Origin: Hofstenia miamia
Lineage: Eukaryota; Xenacoelomorpha; Acoela
Length of the DNA stretch: 64,000 bases
Reading direction: 5' to 3'
NCBI GenBank assembly: GCA_004352715.1
Contig: SCFE01000026.1
Span: forward strand, 2,316,437-2,380,436
The position numbers and the translations under genes were made by a program. This document shows, piece after piece, positions 12,917-23,894 of this stretch (its first letter is position 1; each line of letters opens with the position of its first letter). The notes under the pieces were generated by a model. The model made no database searches. It was not told where the DNA came from and worked only from the letters and a program-made list of their open reading frames with translations.

Positions 12917-14031
12917 GAAATTGTTTTTCTTGGCATGATGTCGCCATAAATATCTGAAAGCCAACTGCGTGGACAGTAGTAACACAATTAATTTTTAATC
13001 TGTGGAAACTGCGACCACATTTAAAATATCATCTGCCGTTGCGTAAATAAAGAATTCCGCAGTTCAAATACATTATCAGAGAGAGAAAAACTTCCAATCG
13101 CCCGCGTTTAGAATAATATCAAATTTATAAAAGCACAAGAAGTCTTTTCTGAAATCCATTGAATTTGTTCATCATATAAGATAAATCTCGTTCTTGCAAA
13201 CAGTCCAATGTTCGGGGAAACAGAGTTTATAGATGGTTGAAACATACCTTCTGAAAAATTCACATGCACGGTAAATGAATGGTACAGAAAAAACAGTTCC
13301 AATATGTATGCAAACAATTATACTATAATTTTATAGGAAAATCGTAACAGCACGAAAGCTCAGAATAAATTGCAAACGTCTAGGGACTTAATACAAGAAA
13401 ACAATATCAAACTTTTAAATTCCCAGTTGAAATGAAAAAAATTTAATTTAAATACAAAAGCCATTCGCTTCACTAAACGTAAACAATATCGACAAAGCAC
13501 GTGTTTGAATTTGAAATAAAAGAGACGGATAGTGTAATTAAGCAATTTCAATGTTCAATGGTTGCGCAATGCTTACGTACCTAATTGAAAAAACTCTGAG
13601 ACAGTCTGACACCAAAGATAGGAAAGTGAATATAAAAACAGCAAAGAAAAAGTTGCTAACTCGATCAAATGAACACCACAAGTATTATTAAAGTGCAAAA
13701 TATAATTTAATAAAATGCTAACATATTATAATTTGTAGGAATAAATGAAATGCATTATAACAAAAGAAATTGATGAAAACAAGTGTTGTACTATTTATGA
13801 ATAACAAACAATTCATTGGAAGTGAAATAATACGAGCGGGGTGGGAATTCACAAGAGAATTGCATAAGAATCGAACAGAAAAGGAAGTAATATCTATTTT
13901 TCAGCAATTTGTTAAAGGAAGCTGCGATTGCAAACAAATTTACTTCAACTATTTTAACATTTAAAATCTTAATTTGATGTCAGGCGTGTGCATTGCATTA
14001 AGTGCTTGATCTTGAGGTTTTACTAGAGAGT
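10849..14031. other. no gene seen; two (TA)n tracts
   Basis: AT-rich DNA with simple (TA)n tracts at about 11489-11518 and 12880-12912. Open frames at 13108-13317, 13360-13551 and 13770-13964 have no recognisable domain. Confidence 0.45.
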
Positions 14032-14261
14032 TAATAAGCAATCTAGTCTTTGCACCCGAATCAAACCCGACCGGACCCAAACCGCACCCGAAACGTTGAG
14101 CTTGATTTGACGTTGTGGATCTTTCTCCAACAAAATATCATTAACATCAATATTTTTTAATAAGCAATCTAGTCTAGACCCGAAACGTGAAATCGGGTAA
14201 GGGTATCTGATGTCTCTCTCAAGTTTCTATCGAACCGTGGAACCCAGTTGAATACCTGTCT
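14032..14261 (+). repeat. Rep1, second copy
   Basis: Starts TAATAAGCAATCTAGTCTTT, passes through the same ACCCGA-rich unit as positions 1-379, then a truncated second unit and the same tail ending GTTGAATAC. A single n follows at 14262, directly before a (TA)n tract, so the right boundary is an assembly join. Confidence 0.9.
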
Positions 14262-14262
14262 N

Positions 14263-14290
14263 ATATATATATATATATATTTTTTTTTTT
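14263..14290. repeat. (TA)n tract then T tract
   Basis: About nine TA units followed by a run of T. It forms the left border of the inverted-repeat element that follows. Confidence 0.9.
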
Positions 14291-14898
14291 TACGGGCGCT
14301 AAGTACTATTGGTTTTATACTGAGCGCCCGCGACCACCGATTTTCCCCATACTTAGCGCCCGTATGCAGTTCGGCCGGTTAACGTCAAATCATAAATTGA
14401 GTTTGCGTGATAGCTTTAGGGTTCATTTAATAGCTATACACCAAATTTGGGCTCAAGGGAAGTAATTCTCAAAAAAATATATAAAAAATGAAAAATATTG
14501 TTGAAAAAATTGGATTTATTGCCATTTCAACAGTTATGAATATGTTTTGGAACTAATTTTTACATTTTCAAAAACTTTGTGTGTTGTTCAATATCTGATA
14601 TTATTCTCATGTCAATATTGGCAGTTGTTCCTAGTGAAAATGAGGTCCGCTTCCGGCCATGTCCAAAATTCCTATTTCAGCCGGAATATGTCAGATTTTG
14701 ACCAGTTTTTTTTATCAGACTCAGTAAACTACGTGCCTAAGCCATTTCTGATGTCAAAATTTGGAAAAAACATGCGTAGGGTTCAATCTTGGTTCAAAAT
14801 AATACATAGCGCCCACTATATACTTGGCGCCCATATATATTTGACAACCTTTACCAAAGCGCCCGTATATATTTGGTGATTTATACTTAGCGCCCGTA
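14291..14898. mobile_element. 608-bp (TA)n-bounded element with perfect 15-bp TIR (M1)
   Basis: The left end TACGGGCGCTAAGTA (14291-14305) is the exact inverse of the right end TACTTAGCGCCCGTA (14884-14898). A (TA)n tract touches each side. The core GCGCCC recurs near both ends: inverted at 14294, direct at 14324 and 14356 on the left, and direct at 14809, 14827, 14859 and 14890 on the right. Spacing is mostly 30-32 bp. No supported coding sequence lies inside. The family is unknown to me. Insertion into (TA)n recalls microsatellite-targeting elements such as Micron of rice, but that link is inference. Confidence 0.75.
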
Positions 14899-14924
14899 TA
14901 AATATATATATATATATATATATA
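14899..14924. repeat. (TA)n tract, right border of M1
   Basis: TAAA followed by about ten TA units. Confidence 0.9.
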
Positions 14925-17229
14925 GAAAAACTATAACTTCAGTGTTAATTGTTCACTCTAAATACTAACTATCGCATGACTAAGTCCAATTACTATTTGT
15001 ATATTTGATTTAACAGATTGAAAAATTTAGTTTTGGAATTCAAATCTTAATTCTAGATGTACATGCATATTGCTTCTTTATGCAGTCCACATCTCAAGGA
15101 AAACCTATGTGAACCAATAGCAAGTCAGTGTAAATATTCGTGGAAATAAACAAAAGTGCAATTCGTCTGCAAGAAATCACCATTTTCATCAGTCTTGTGT
15201 AAAAACATCATTTAATACACAAATATTTATCGTTTATTGTCTTTTTCTAATAACGATCATTAGCAGTGCTAACACCTGAGGGAATGGAATCAGGGAGCAC
15301 AATTGAAGTATTATATACAAAAGAATGTATAAACATACTCCGCATATTAAACTCCAATAAATACCTGTGAGCCAAATATAGATTCCTTCAAAAATAAATA
15401 ATCCTGATTGATTGATTTACTTGCACATATTTGCAAGTGTACACAATTACGCGTCTACAATCTGTATTAATGTTGGTTTATATTTAGTTTTTCACACCAA
15501 CCTGTATTATAAGCAGTCATATTAAGCTTTATAAGCTTGCAGGTATACGTTATGTAGTTGTGATTTCAAATAAATGTGTAATCATTAACTTTAAATGTAA
15601 ACTTTTTGAAATCACTGTAGTCTACGTACATTCGTTTAAATTTAATATTTCATGTTTCATTGATGTTTGATGATGATTCTTACGATAGAGATTCCTCAAC
15701 AAACTATATTTGATGAAGTAGCCAAATCTTTTTACTTAATTCAAATGACGTTTTACATTAAGTGGTGCCACAATTTTACCCATCCAGTAGACCGGGCAAA
15801 ATGGCATTTATGAAAGTAACTTAATATAATATTTTTGGTTTAAAACAAAATAGAAAATTTTTACCCTCTCATTTAATATTTTGATACGTAGAATACTCTA
15901 CTTATTGTAAATTTAACGAAATCGGTTGAAACAGATCTATTTAAAATTTTATAATAGTGAAAAATTTTAGACGGTAGGCAATAGCTTTGACTCAACTTGG
16001 GTTTGCAAATTGTTCAGATTAACTTGATGTTAAAACTAATAAAAGTTTCACAGATTACCTTCAAGTTCTCTGGTAAAGATATTAGACAAGAAGATTCTCC
16101 TTAAAAAAATCAGTATTATGAAAATGTCAACATTATAATTGGACGAAATGAAATTCGAGAAAAATATAATAGCTTAATTATAAATGTTAAATAATATTAT
16201 TTTAGAATTTTAACACATTTGTGATAATGTTTGCTTAGTATAGTACCATATTTAAATGTGTAGAACCACATTAATTAAAATAGTAAAGATCGATGATTAT
16301 CTAGTGATTGTTTAGACTTTAAAAGATTAATCTCTTAATAACTTCAACGACGAACGCCAGCGAATCAATTGAATTTTCCACACTAATGAATTTGGAAAAT
16401 GACACTTGTTAGCTAAATCTCTTGAAAATAACTAATAAATCCATAAACTAATGTTGTTAAACACTGTCTAAAGCAGTTATGTAAAATGGTGAATTAAACA
16501 TCAAAGGCAACGTCTATGAAGAAAACAGATTGATATATACGAATCTTGGGTATACTATGCGTCAAAATATTCATGTGTAAGAGAATAAAAAAATTGATAT
16601 TTTTCAAGAAAAAGAAAATCTTTTAGCCAATGTATACAATTTAGGATACTCTATAAGGAATAATACGTGGCCCAATTTTTTAAGTTCTTAATTTATATAT
16701 GTGTGTGTTGTGTATTGTTATTTATTTATTTTTTTTATTGATTTTTTTAATTTGTAAAGTAGCTTTTTTTAGTCTTTGTATATATAATGTTGTACATATT
16801 TAGTATTTTTGTAAATATGTGTATACAATCATGTGTATACAAGGCTAAAAGTTATAATACAGCTATTGAAGATATAATATAAAGGAATGAATTCTGCATT
16901 TATATTTGATAGTTATTTTGTTATTCAAAGAATTGCTATACAAAATTCCTTCAATATTTGTGAAAATTCCGTGCAGTGAGACAGCAAACCTATTTAAAAA
17001 TAGATTTCGATTTGGAGTAGGAGACGGTAAGTTTAATAAAAGATAAGTCATGGGTTACAATAATTCCCTATTGATTTTAATAAAAGTCATCGTTCGTGAA
17101 TTAGATAAGCATTAATGAAATATGGTGGGAATTTTTGCTTCGATTATTAAAAATATAAAATTTCAAAATTAATTCAATGGTAAATTGGACCAAAACATAT
17201 GAGATAAAAGCAATAAGCGAAGAAATACA
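14925..17229. other. no gene seen
   Basis: AT-rich DNA without supported exons or structured repeats. Confidence 0.45.
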
Positions 17230-17479
17230 TTGACAATTGCGAGTCGAAATGCATCAAAGCTATTCACCGCGTTCCTCTTTGAGACAGCCACCGGCTTTTG
17301 TTACTCTACTGATGACTTGAAGGGAAGTGTACTTGCAATTTATAAATTATATAATTCAACAAAAACAAATTCCACGGGCGTCGTTCTACCAACCAAATTG
17401 AAACCATGCTTTTTCCAAGTTTTCGAAGTTGCAATCTCACTTCTGAATTCTTTTGATGATGAAGTAATTTTAGACTATG

Positions 17480-17480
<1 letters not shown>
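17230..17480 (+). CDS. hypothetical open frame ending in a (TA)n tract
   Basis: About 83 codons are open in sequence with clearly higher GC than its surroundings (ASRNASKLFTAFLFETAT.. to ..LLNSFDDEVILDYA), running into the (TA)n tract at 17481. There is no ATG at the left edge and no domain that I recognise. It lies directly upstream of a Penelope-like fragment on the same strand, but does not resemble the RT sequence expected there. It could be an exon remnant or chance. Confidence 0.22.

Positions 17481-17510
<30 letters not shown>
17481..17510. repeat. (TA)n tract
   Basis: Fifteen TA units abutting the truncated 5' end of a Penelope-like fragment. Confidence 0.95.
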
Positions 17511-17512
<2 letters not shown>

Positions 17513-17513
<1 letters not shown>

Positions 17514-18403
17514 CTCTAAGCCCTACAATGGCTAATTTTGCAATGAACATAATTGAAAATAAAATAGAAAGTCATGAAGATCAACCTATCATCTATCATC
17601 GATCTCTTGATCATCTTTGCCGCATTAAGAACAAAAGAAAAAGCTGATAATTATTAAAGTTTTTTAAATAACATTTGTAAAGAACTGCAATTTACAATTG
17701 ATCATGAAATTGATAATAGTTTGAACTTTCTAGATATCACAATATCAAAGAATAAATATGAACTAATTACAAATTGGTATCAAAAATCTACCATTAAAGC
17801 CATATTTTCATGAAGTTCATAAGAAAAATACAGTTAAGTGTCTAGTAGAGAGAATATCTGCAAGTTGTTCAAATTATGAAAATTTAATAAAAAGCCTAGA
17901 CAAACGTATTAATGATCTCATGAGAAATGGCTATTCACAAGAATTAATTAACAAAGTGATTAATGTTAAATTCAAATACAATAACAATAAACAACCAAGT
18001 GAAATAGACAAAACAAAGATATTTTGGACATTACCTTACATCAAAAGAATGCCGTAACATTAAAGAAACAACTGAAAATGTTAAACAAAGATCGATTAAC
18101 ATCAAGAATTTGTCAAAATTAACATCAATTAAAACACAAGATATTTTCACAAACAAAAATAAAGTACCCATTGATTTGTCATCTGGACTCGTCTATATTT
18201 ACAACTGTGATGAATGCAATTATTCGTACATTGGCGAGACCAGACGACATATAAGCACGAGAATAGGAGAACATTAGCGAGGTCATCTTAATTCAGAAAT
18301 ATCTTTACATTCACACCCACCAAAAAGAAATAATTTTAAAATAATCACTAAGCATCAAGAAACAAAAATAGCGGAAAATATTGCAATTAAATTCTTTTAA
18401 AAG
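17513..18403 (+). pseudogene. Penelope-like element fragment (RT plus GIY-YIG), decayed
   Basis: Penelope-like retroelements encode a reverse transcriptase followed by a GIY-YIG endonuclease. Here the frame opens at RT motif PLSPTMANFAM directly after the (TA)n tract. The catalytic block that should read Y-x-RYVDD is degraded to YHRSLDH. The thumb-like segment (LQFTIDHEIDNSLNFLDI) follows in another frame, then stops and frameshifts. The last part (about 18170-18403) reads CNYSYIGETRRHISTRIGEH with one in-frame TAG directly after it, the hallmark of the GIY-YIG domain. Everything upstream of PLSP is missing. The copy is inactive. Confidence 0.8.
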
Positions 18404-19460
18404 ACCTTTAATGAANATTACTAAATATTTAGTAATCCATGATTCAAGTGCATTATAACATTTTTGAAAATAATTGGTTATTTGAAAGCACTTCATATAA
18501 AAAGTTAATGGACAATCGACCATCCTCTTTATACAATAGTGCATGCAAAACACTATTCGAAATCAAATTTTGACATTTCTTAGCAAAAGTTGAAGGCCAC
18601 GAAGTTCAAATGCTTTAGATTTCTTGCTATAGAACATTCTGATGGCTTCTATTGTAAAATATTAATTTCCATGGTGCTTCAAACACCCTATAGAACAAAG
18701 AAGGCAATATCATTGAAAATATTGTTATTTTCATCCGATTTTTGTCAATAGAAAAAATTCGCGGATTTTTTATATCAACTGAAATAACTTCGTAAAAGTC
18801 TGACTTCAAATTATAAGAACATAGTGTGATATGTCAATTTCATCAAAAACAGAATTAGTTTCAATAGAATTTGCCATTGATTCACTTTATTTAAACAAAA
18901 TTAAGACCAACATTAGATTCATTTCATTAGTATTGATATTTAGTTAAAAAAAATCATCCTTAAGGCACTACACTCCCTTTAAGCCAATGGGTGCAGTGGT
19001 TATAATTCATTTAAACTAAGAAACAACCACATCAGCTATTTAATGTAATAAATCACTTGGAATTTCGAAGAGACATTGATGAATGATTTTAAATTATCAA
19101 TTGATAATTAAATGTCTTTTTGAGAAGTTCATTATAAGCGTCTCTCAGGCACAAAATATAGCATTAAAACTCGTTTTAATAAAATTAATATTCACCATGC
19201 TTTAAATAAAAGCTGTTTCAAGTATCATGTACAATTCAGTTATATTAAAGTATTTAACATCTTTAGCACAATTTATGAAAATTTATAGAAAAAAAACACT
19301 ACTCATAAGTTGATTTTGGGTTAAAATGCATTTCTTAAATTTTTTATATGAAATTTTCAAGGAATTTTAATTGAAAGCTTAATACGTTAAACTTTAGAAT
19401 ATTGTAAATAAGAATGTAAAATGTGCAAAATTTTATTTTGAAGTTAGGTAAGGAATTTGC

Positions 19461-19463
<3 letters not shown>
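18404..19463. other. no gene seen; single n at 18416
   Basis: AT-rich DNA. The single n at 18416 marks an assembly join. Confidence 0.45.
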
Positions 19464-19495
<32 letters not shown>

Positions 19496-19858
19496 NNNNN
19501 NNNNNNNNNNNNNNNNNNNNNNNNNNNNNNNNNNNNNNNNNNNNNNNNNNNNNNNNNNNNNNNNNNNNNNNNNNNNNNNNNNNNNNNNNNNNNNNNNNNN
19601 NNNNNNNNNNNNNNNNNNNNNNNNNNNNNNNNNNNNNNNNNNNNNNNNNNNNNNNNNNNNNNNNNNNNNNNNNNNNNNNNNNNNNNNNNNNNNNNNNNNN
19701 NNNNNNNNNNNNNNNNNNNNNNNNNNNNNNNNNNNNNNNNNNNNNNNNNNNNNNNNNNNNNNNNNNNNNNNNNNNNNNNNNNNNNNNNNNNNNNNNNNNN
19801 NNNNNNNNNNNNNNNNNNNNNNNNNNNNNNNNNTGTATATATATATATATATATATAT
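19464..19858. other. (TA)n tract with 338-N gap
   Basis: A (TA)n tract enters the gap (N at 19496-19833) and another leaves it. The assembly probably broke inside a long microsatellite. Open frames across it that encode Tyr-Ile repeats are artefacts. Confidence 0.95.
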
Positions 19859-20165
19859 CCCTCTAAATGCCCTTAAAATTGAAATTGATGTGCATTTAGA
19901 GGGAGAAAAAACGAAGGGATTTAGCGGGATTTTTTCATGTTTAATTTTTAATTGAAAAACAGTAATCATATGAATTTCTAGCTATTATTATAGTTCGGGC
20001 AGTATATTGCGCATAATTTAGTGATTTTTTAAAGAACTTATATAAAACTTTTGAAAAAATATTTTCCCACTATATGGTTTACACAATTTATTTTTCCCGC
20101 TTTGTGTACAACAAGTTGCATTTTTTACAATATCGCAATCAAAAACATGTAATGGTTGTACCCCG

Positions 20166-20411
20166 ATGAACGTATTGCGCAAATTGATTCTTGCTAAAAA
20201 AAACTCTGAAACGAAATTTGATTCAAAGAATGAAAAAATTGCTAAAAAGTATAAAAGGCCAATGCAGCATAATCTTAAGAAAACATGCATTGTTTGCAAA
20301 GCCCAGATTAAAGGTATGAGGCACCGCAATGAAGGACAGCATAAAGATCGTAAGAATTTTGATAAAGGACATCTGCAGATCCGATCCCTTAAAAATGTAT
20401 TTTTTCAATGA
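20166..20411 (+). pseudogene. M2 element ORF remnant with a C2H2-like finger
   Basis: ATG-initiated frame of 81 codons, lysine-rich, containing CIVCKAQIKGMRHRNEGQH, which has C-x2-C-x8-H-x5-H spacing and could bind zinc. The frame then stops, and coding-like stretches resume in other frames. A second copy of the first half (KYKRP..QHNLKKTCI.CKA) lies at 22549-22680 with a one-base difference in frame, showing that this is part of a repeated element and not a host gene. I do not recognise the protein family. Confidence 0.45.
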
Positions 20412-20859
20412 TTGTCGATGAAATTCCTCACTATGGTGTTGATGTAAGTATTAGTGAAAATTGACTACCTGCATTTACAAACGCTGTTAAAAAGTTTTCC
20501 AATCCCTATAACAAAAATGAGCAGCAGAGGCGTTAGTACACGCTCAGTGAAACCTTTATTGGACATAAAATTATGACTTTTTTATTAAGTGTTTAACAAT
20601 GACCCAGTGTTTCAGAAAACCTACGAATTTTAGCATTGTTGTCGAAGAGCATATTCAAGAAAATCAATTTAAGAACATGTGCATGTTTTTAAATTTCATC
20701 TGTATTCGGATTGACATCCTTTTAAAACTAAATGTTGTACTTTGAATATCTAATACAGTCAATTAAGGGCAATGGTATGTTTGCCATTCAATTTCGCTTA
20801 AGCTGCGTCCAGGGTCTCTGCATTTACTTACATGGGATATGATTTCAAGGCTCTAAAGA

Positions 20860-21460
20860 AAGATGATGGTTACATACTAACATCAGAATATTAAACAGGC
20901 TATAAACATCAAAATATTGTAAAAAGAAAATATCTGATTGATACAACTCTTAAAAAAGAATTTTAATGTTTTCATATCCACTGAAATGTTCAGCAATACA
21001 AATGATTCTATTTGTACAACTATTTCTTCCGAACTTGAAAGATTGTCAAAAACTACATTCCTAATTTGCAAAGCTATAAATTTAACGCTAATTCAATTAA
21101 AAAATTCATGGAAGCCAAAATTGTTCGCAATAGTACCTTATCAAAGGAAATCAAACAGGCTCATGTGCAACAAATGGGCCACTCTAACGAAATAGGAGAG
21201 TCCGATATTTGAGATTTGATTTTTAGAACTATTAAAATATTTTGTTTAATTAATCATTAGTTTCGAACCTTGAACCTGAGTCTGTTTCAGGCAAAGACGC
21301 TGAATTTGAACACAATCGTTATTTGACTGCGGTAAGAACCTCCAGAACAACAGAAACAGGCAAATGGACTGCCTATGAGAATGAACTTAAGCATTTTGAA
21401 AGCTTATACAGTCTAATGTTGTAACCAAAAATTTGCGAAGAATGTTCTGTTGGATAAAAT
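20860..21460 (+). pseudogene. M2 element, further decayed coding stretches
   Basis: Several frames have protein-like content with breaks: one around 20938-21195 (FISTEMFSNTNDSICTT), one overlapping its end in another frame (IKQAHVQQMGHSNEIGES), and one at about 21268-21420 (AVRTSRTTETGKWTAYENEL) before a stop. These suggest one former protein of several hundred residues continuing from 20166. HVQQMGHSNE faintly recalls the His-containing block of tyrosine recombinases, but I cannot support that assignment. Confidence 0.3.
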
Positions 21461-21722
21461 GAAGATTCTAATGAGCAAGTGATTGAAAAACGTTATAGAA
21501 GAGTTCAGGTGCTTATTTATATTTTAATTAGTGTTATTCATTATGTATTAAGTTGTGTTTTACAATATACACGAAGTTCGTATAGATTTTGCATTTAATG
21601 GGAAATATATATTTTCATGTGCATCTAGCGGGGTAAATACTTTTTTTTCATTCAGAGGGAAAATATTTCTTAATATTGCAAATTGCGGGAAATATAATAA
21701 TTTCAAAAAACATTAAGCGGGA

Positions 21723-21745
21723 AATATATATATATATATATATAT
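21723..21745. repeat. (TA)n tract between two M2 ends
   Basis: Eleven TA units separate the right end of M2a (AAGCGGGA) from the left end of M2b (TCCCGCTT). The two ends and the tract form one nearly perfect palindrome. Confidence 0.95.
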
Positions 21746-22141
21746 CCCGCTTTTTGCTATGGAAAATGCAAAAACCTTGCATTTGGCGGGAAACGGTCCG
21801 AAATTTCTAAGGCATTTAGCGGAAGTTGCACTTTTTCCNNNNNNNNNNNNNNNNNNNNNNNNNNNNNNNNNNNNNNNNNNNNNTCCCGCCTTTTGCTATG
21901 GAAAATGCAAAAACCTTGCATTTGGCGGGAAACGGTCCGAAATTTCTAAGGCATTTAGCGGAAGTTGCACTTTTTCCCAAAAACCTTATTTTTTGGCCAT
22001 TGCTCCCGCAGTATTCACTCGAACTTAAATATATTTAGCATGGGGATCGTTAAATTAAAGAGACACTACCCTGCGAAATTTCAAAGATTTATGTTTGGAA
22101 ACTCGGTAAAGATGGGGTTTTTAAAAAACATTTAGCGGGAG
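21746..22141 (+). mobile_element. short M2-family element (M2b)
   Basis: The left end CCCGCTTTTTGC follows (TA)n directly. A direct GCATTTGGCGGGA has its core at 21786, 40 bp after the inverted one, exactly the spacing seen in M2a (19859 to 19899). Another direct motif (GCATTTAGCGGA) follows at 21812. The right end is ACATTTAGCGGGAGATATA before the next (TA)n. A 45-N gap (21839-21883) is flanked by duplicated sequence, so the true length is probably nearer 250 bp. It is non-coding. Confidence 0.6.
21839..21883. other. 45-N gap with duplicated flanks
   Basis: About 94 bp left of the gap (from TCCCGCTTTTTGCTATGG) recurs right of the gap (from TCCCGCCTTTTGCTATGG) with a single substitution. This is the signature of unmerged overlapping contig ends or of two unresolved alleles. 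Confidence 0.85.
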
Positions 22142-22454
<313 letters not shown>

Positions 22455-22499
22455 AAGCATACACACAGTTAAATGTCTGACAATTCGGAAATCTGGTTT

Positions 22500-22775
22500 T
22501 TCAATAAGTCTATCTCAAAACTCAAACATTTAAAAACATGAAAGAGCTTTTTGCGCAAATTGATTCTTACCTATAAAAAATCTGAAACGAAATTTGATTC
22601 AAAGAATGAAAAAAATTGCTAAAAAGTATAAAAGACCATTGCAGCACAATCTTAAAAAAACATGCATTGCTTGCAAAGCAAATTGTGCTTTATTTTAGCA
22701 TTTTAAGTTCTTATGAATTTAAAAAATTCAAATATATTTCAAAACTCAAAACTTTAAAAACGTGAAAGACCTTGC
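22500..22775 (+). repeat. fragment of the M2 element coding region
   Basis: Positions 22549-22680 match 20172-20300 closely (TTGCGCAAATTGATTCTTNC, then GAAACGAAATTTGATTCAAA). It is bracketed by two similar stretches, AAAACTCAAACATTTAAAAA at about 22516 and AAAACTCAAAACTTTAAAAA at about 22740, so a small internal duplication surrounds it. Confidence 0.65.
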
Positions 22776-23112
22776 CGGTTTCCATTCCTTTGTAGCAAAA
22801 AATGTTAAAAATAATGTTGTGATTAAAGTTTGCAATATCTATCTGCATCTAATTCAAAATTTTGGATCTGTTAATTAATATTATCTATAGAAATGCACAG
22901 CAGCAAAAAATTCCTCAAAAGCTCAAATAATTTTAAGTTTAATACTTAATTGATTAAAATTTTGGAAAATATTTATAATTAGATATGATATCAGTAATTG
23001 AGATTTCATTAATTTAATAAAAGCTTTTTAATGAATTACGAGTAAATAACAAAATAATTCATTTTAAAAAATATCATATATTTGAGAAAGTCGCCAAATA
23101 TCTGATAAAATT
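22776..23112. other. no gene seen
   Basis: AT-rich DNA with no supported feature. Confidence 0.45.
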
Positions 23113-23132
23113 ACATATATATATATATATAT
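23113..23132. repeat. (TA)n tract
   Basis: About ten TA units directly before a truncated Penelope-like fragment. Confidence 0.95.
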
Positions 23133-23138
23133 TTTTAA

Positions 23139-23443
23139 TTCGTAACAAAGATCTAATTCAAAAACCTTTAGTTTCATCAATTGTTTATAAATATAATTGT
23201 CAGAAGTGTGACAGCTTCTACATTGGTGAAACCAAAAGGCATTTGAAGACACGAATTCAAGAACATCTCTATGGACACTTACAATCCGAAATTTATATGC
23301 ACTCAAAAATACATAAAGCATCAACATGTGATTTTAATATTTTAATGAAACACAAATGCACCAAGATCGCAGAATCAATTTATATTAAGGAAGAGAAATC
23401 TAATTTAAATACTAAATGTCATCAAACTCTTCACTTGTTTTAG
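23139..23443 (+). pseudogene. Penelope-like element fragment: GIY-YIG endonuclease domain
   Basis: An uninterrupted frame of about 100 codons ending in TAG. Key block: YNCQKCDSFYIGETKRHLKT followed by RIQEH, the Cys pair plus YIGET of the GIY-YIG domain at the C-terminus of Penelope-like elements. A conserved downstream pattern (ILMKHKCTKIAESIYI) resembles the homologous stretch of the copy ending at 18403. The RT domain is absent: the frame begins six bases after a (TA)n tract. Because the frame is intact, this copy is younger or less decayed than the one at 17513. Confidence 0.8.
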
Positions 23444-23494
23444 TTTAATTAATTAATGATTTGTAAATTTATATTTTACCACCAAATAATTTTT

Positions 23495-23890
23495 NNNNNN
23501 NNNNNNNNNNNNNNNNNNNNNNNNNNNNNNNNNNNNNNNNNNNNNNNNNNNNNNNNNNNNNNNNNNNNNNNNNNNNNNNNNNNNNNNNNNNNNNNNNNNN
23601 NNNNNNNNNNNNNNNNNNNNNNNNNNNNNNNNNNNNNNNNNNNNNNNNNNNNNNNNNNNNNNNNNNNNNNNNNNNNNNNNNNNNNNNNNNNNNNNNNNNN
23701 NNNNNNNNNNNNNNNNNNNNNNNNNNNNNNNNNNNNNNNNNNNNNNNNNNNNNNNNNNNNNNNNNNNNNNNNNNNNNNNNNNNNNNNNNNNNNNNNNNNN
23801 NNNNNNNNNNNNNNNNNNNNNNNNNNNNNNNNNNNNNNNNNNNNNNNNNNNNNNNNNNNNNNNNNNNNNNNATATATATATATATATATA
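23495..23890. other. 377-N gap followed by (TA)n
   Basis: N at 23495-23871, then (TA)n, then GGGAAATAAGCC. Frames across the gap are artefacts. Confidence 0.95.
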
Positions 23891-23894
23891 TATA

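Larger units (their letters stand above)
19859..21722 (+). mobile_element. (TA)n-bounded element with GCATTTAGCGGGA end motifs (M2a)
   Basis: The left end starts CCCTCTAAATGC directly after (TA)n. Its exact inverse GCATTTAGAGGG follows at 19892-19903, then a direct GATTTAGCGGGA at 19918-19929. The right end carries five direct motif copies with GGG cores at 21598, 21628, 21655, 21685 and 21717, spaced 27-32 bp, the last running into (TA)n. The order inverted-direct-direct on the left and a direct array on the right matches M1. The interior has decayed coding sequence (see 20166 and 20860). Length is 1.86 kb. Confidence 0.65.

Noticed and set aside
14547-14879. 110-codon frame inside the 608-bp M1 element
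   Set aside because: It has no ATG at the left edge and runs through the terminal motif array and TIR; composition is not protein-like.
19423-19969. Long frames on both strands encoding Tyr-Ile repeats across N runs, here and at 22089-22466, 23453-23926, 28880-29575 and 36920-38174
   Set aside because: They are translations of (TA)n tracts and gaps with no real coding content.
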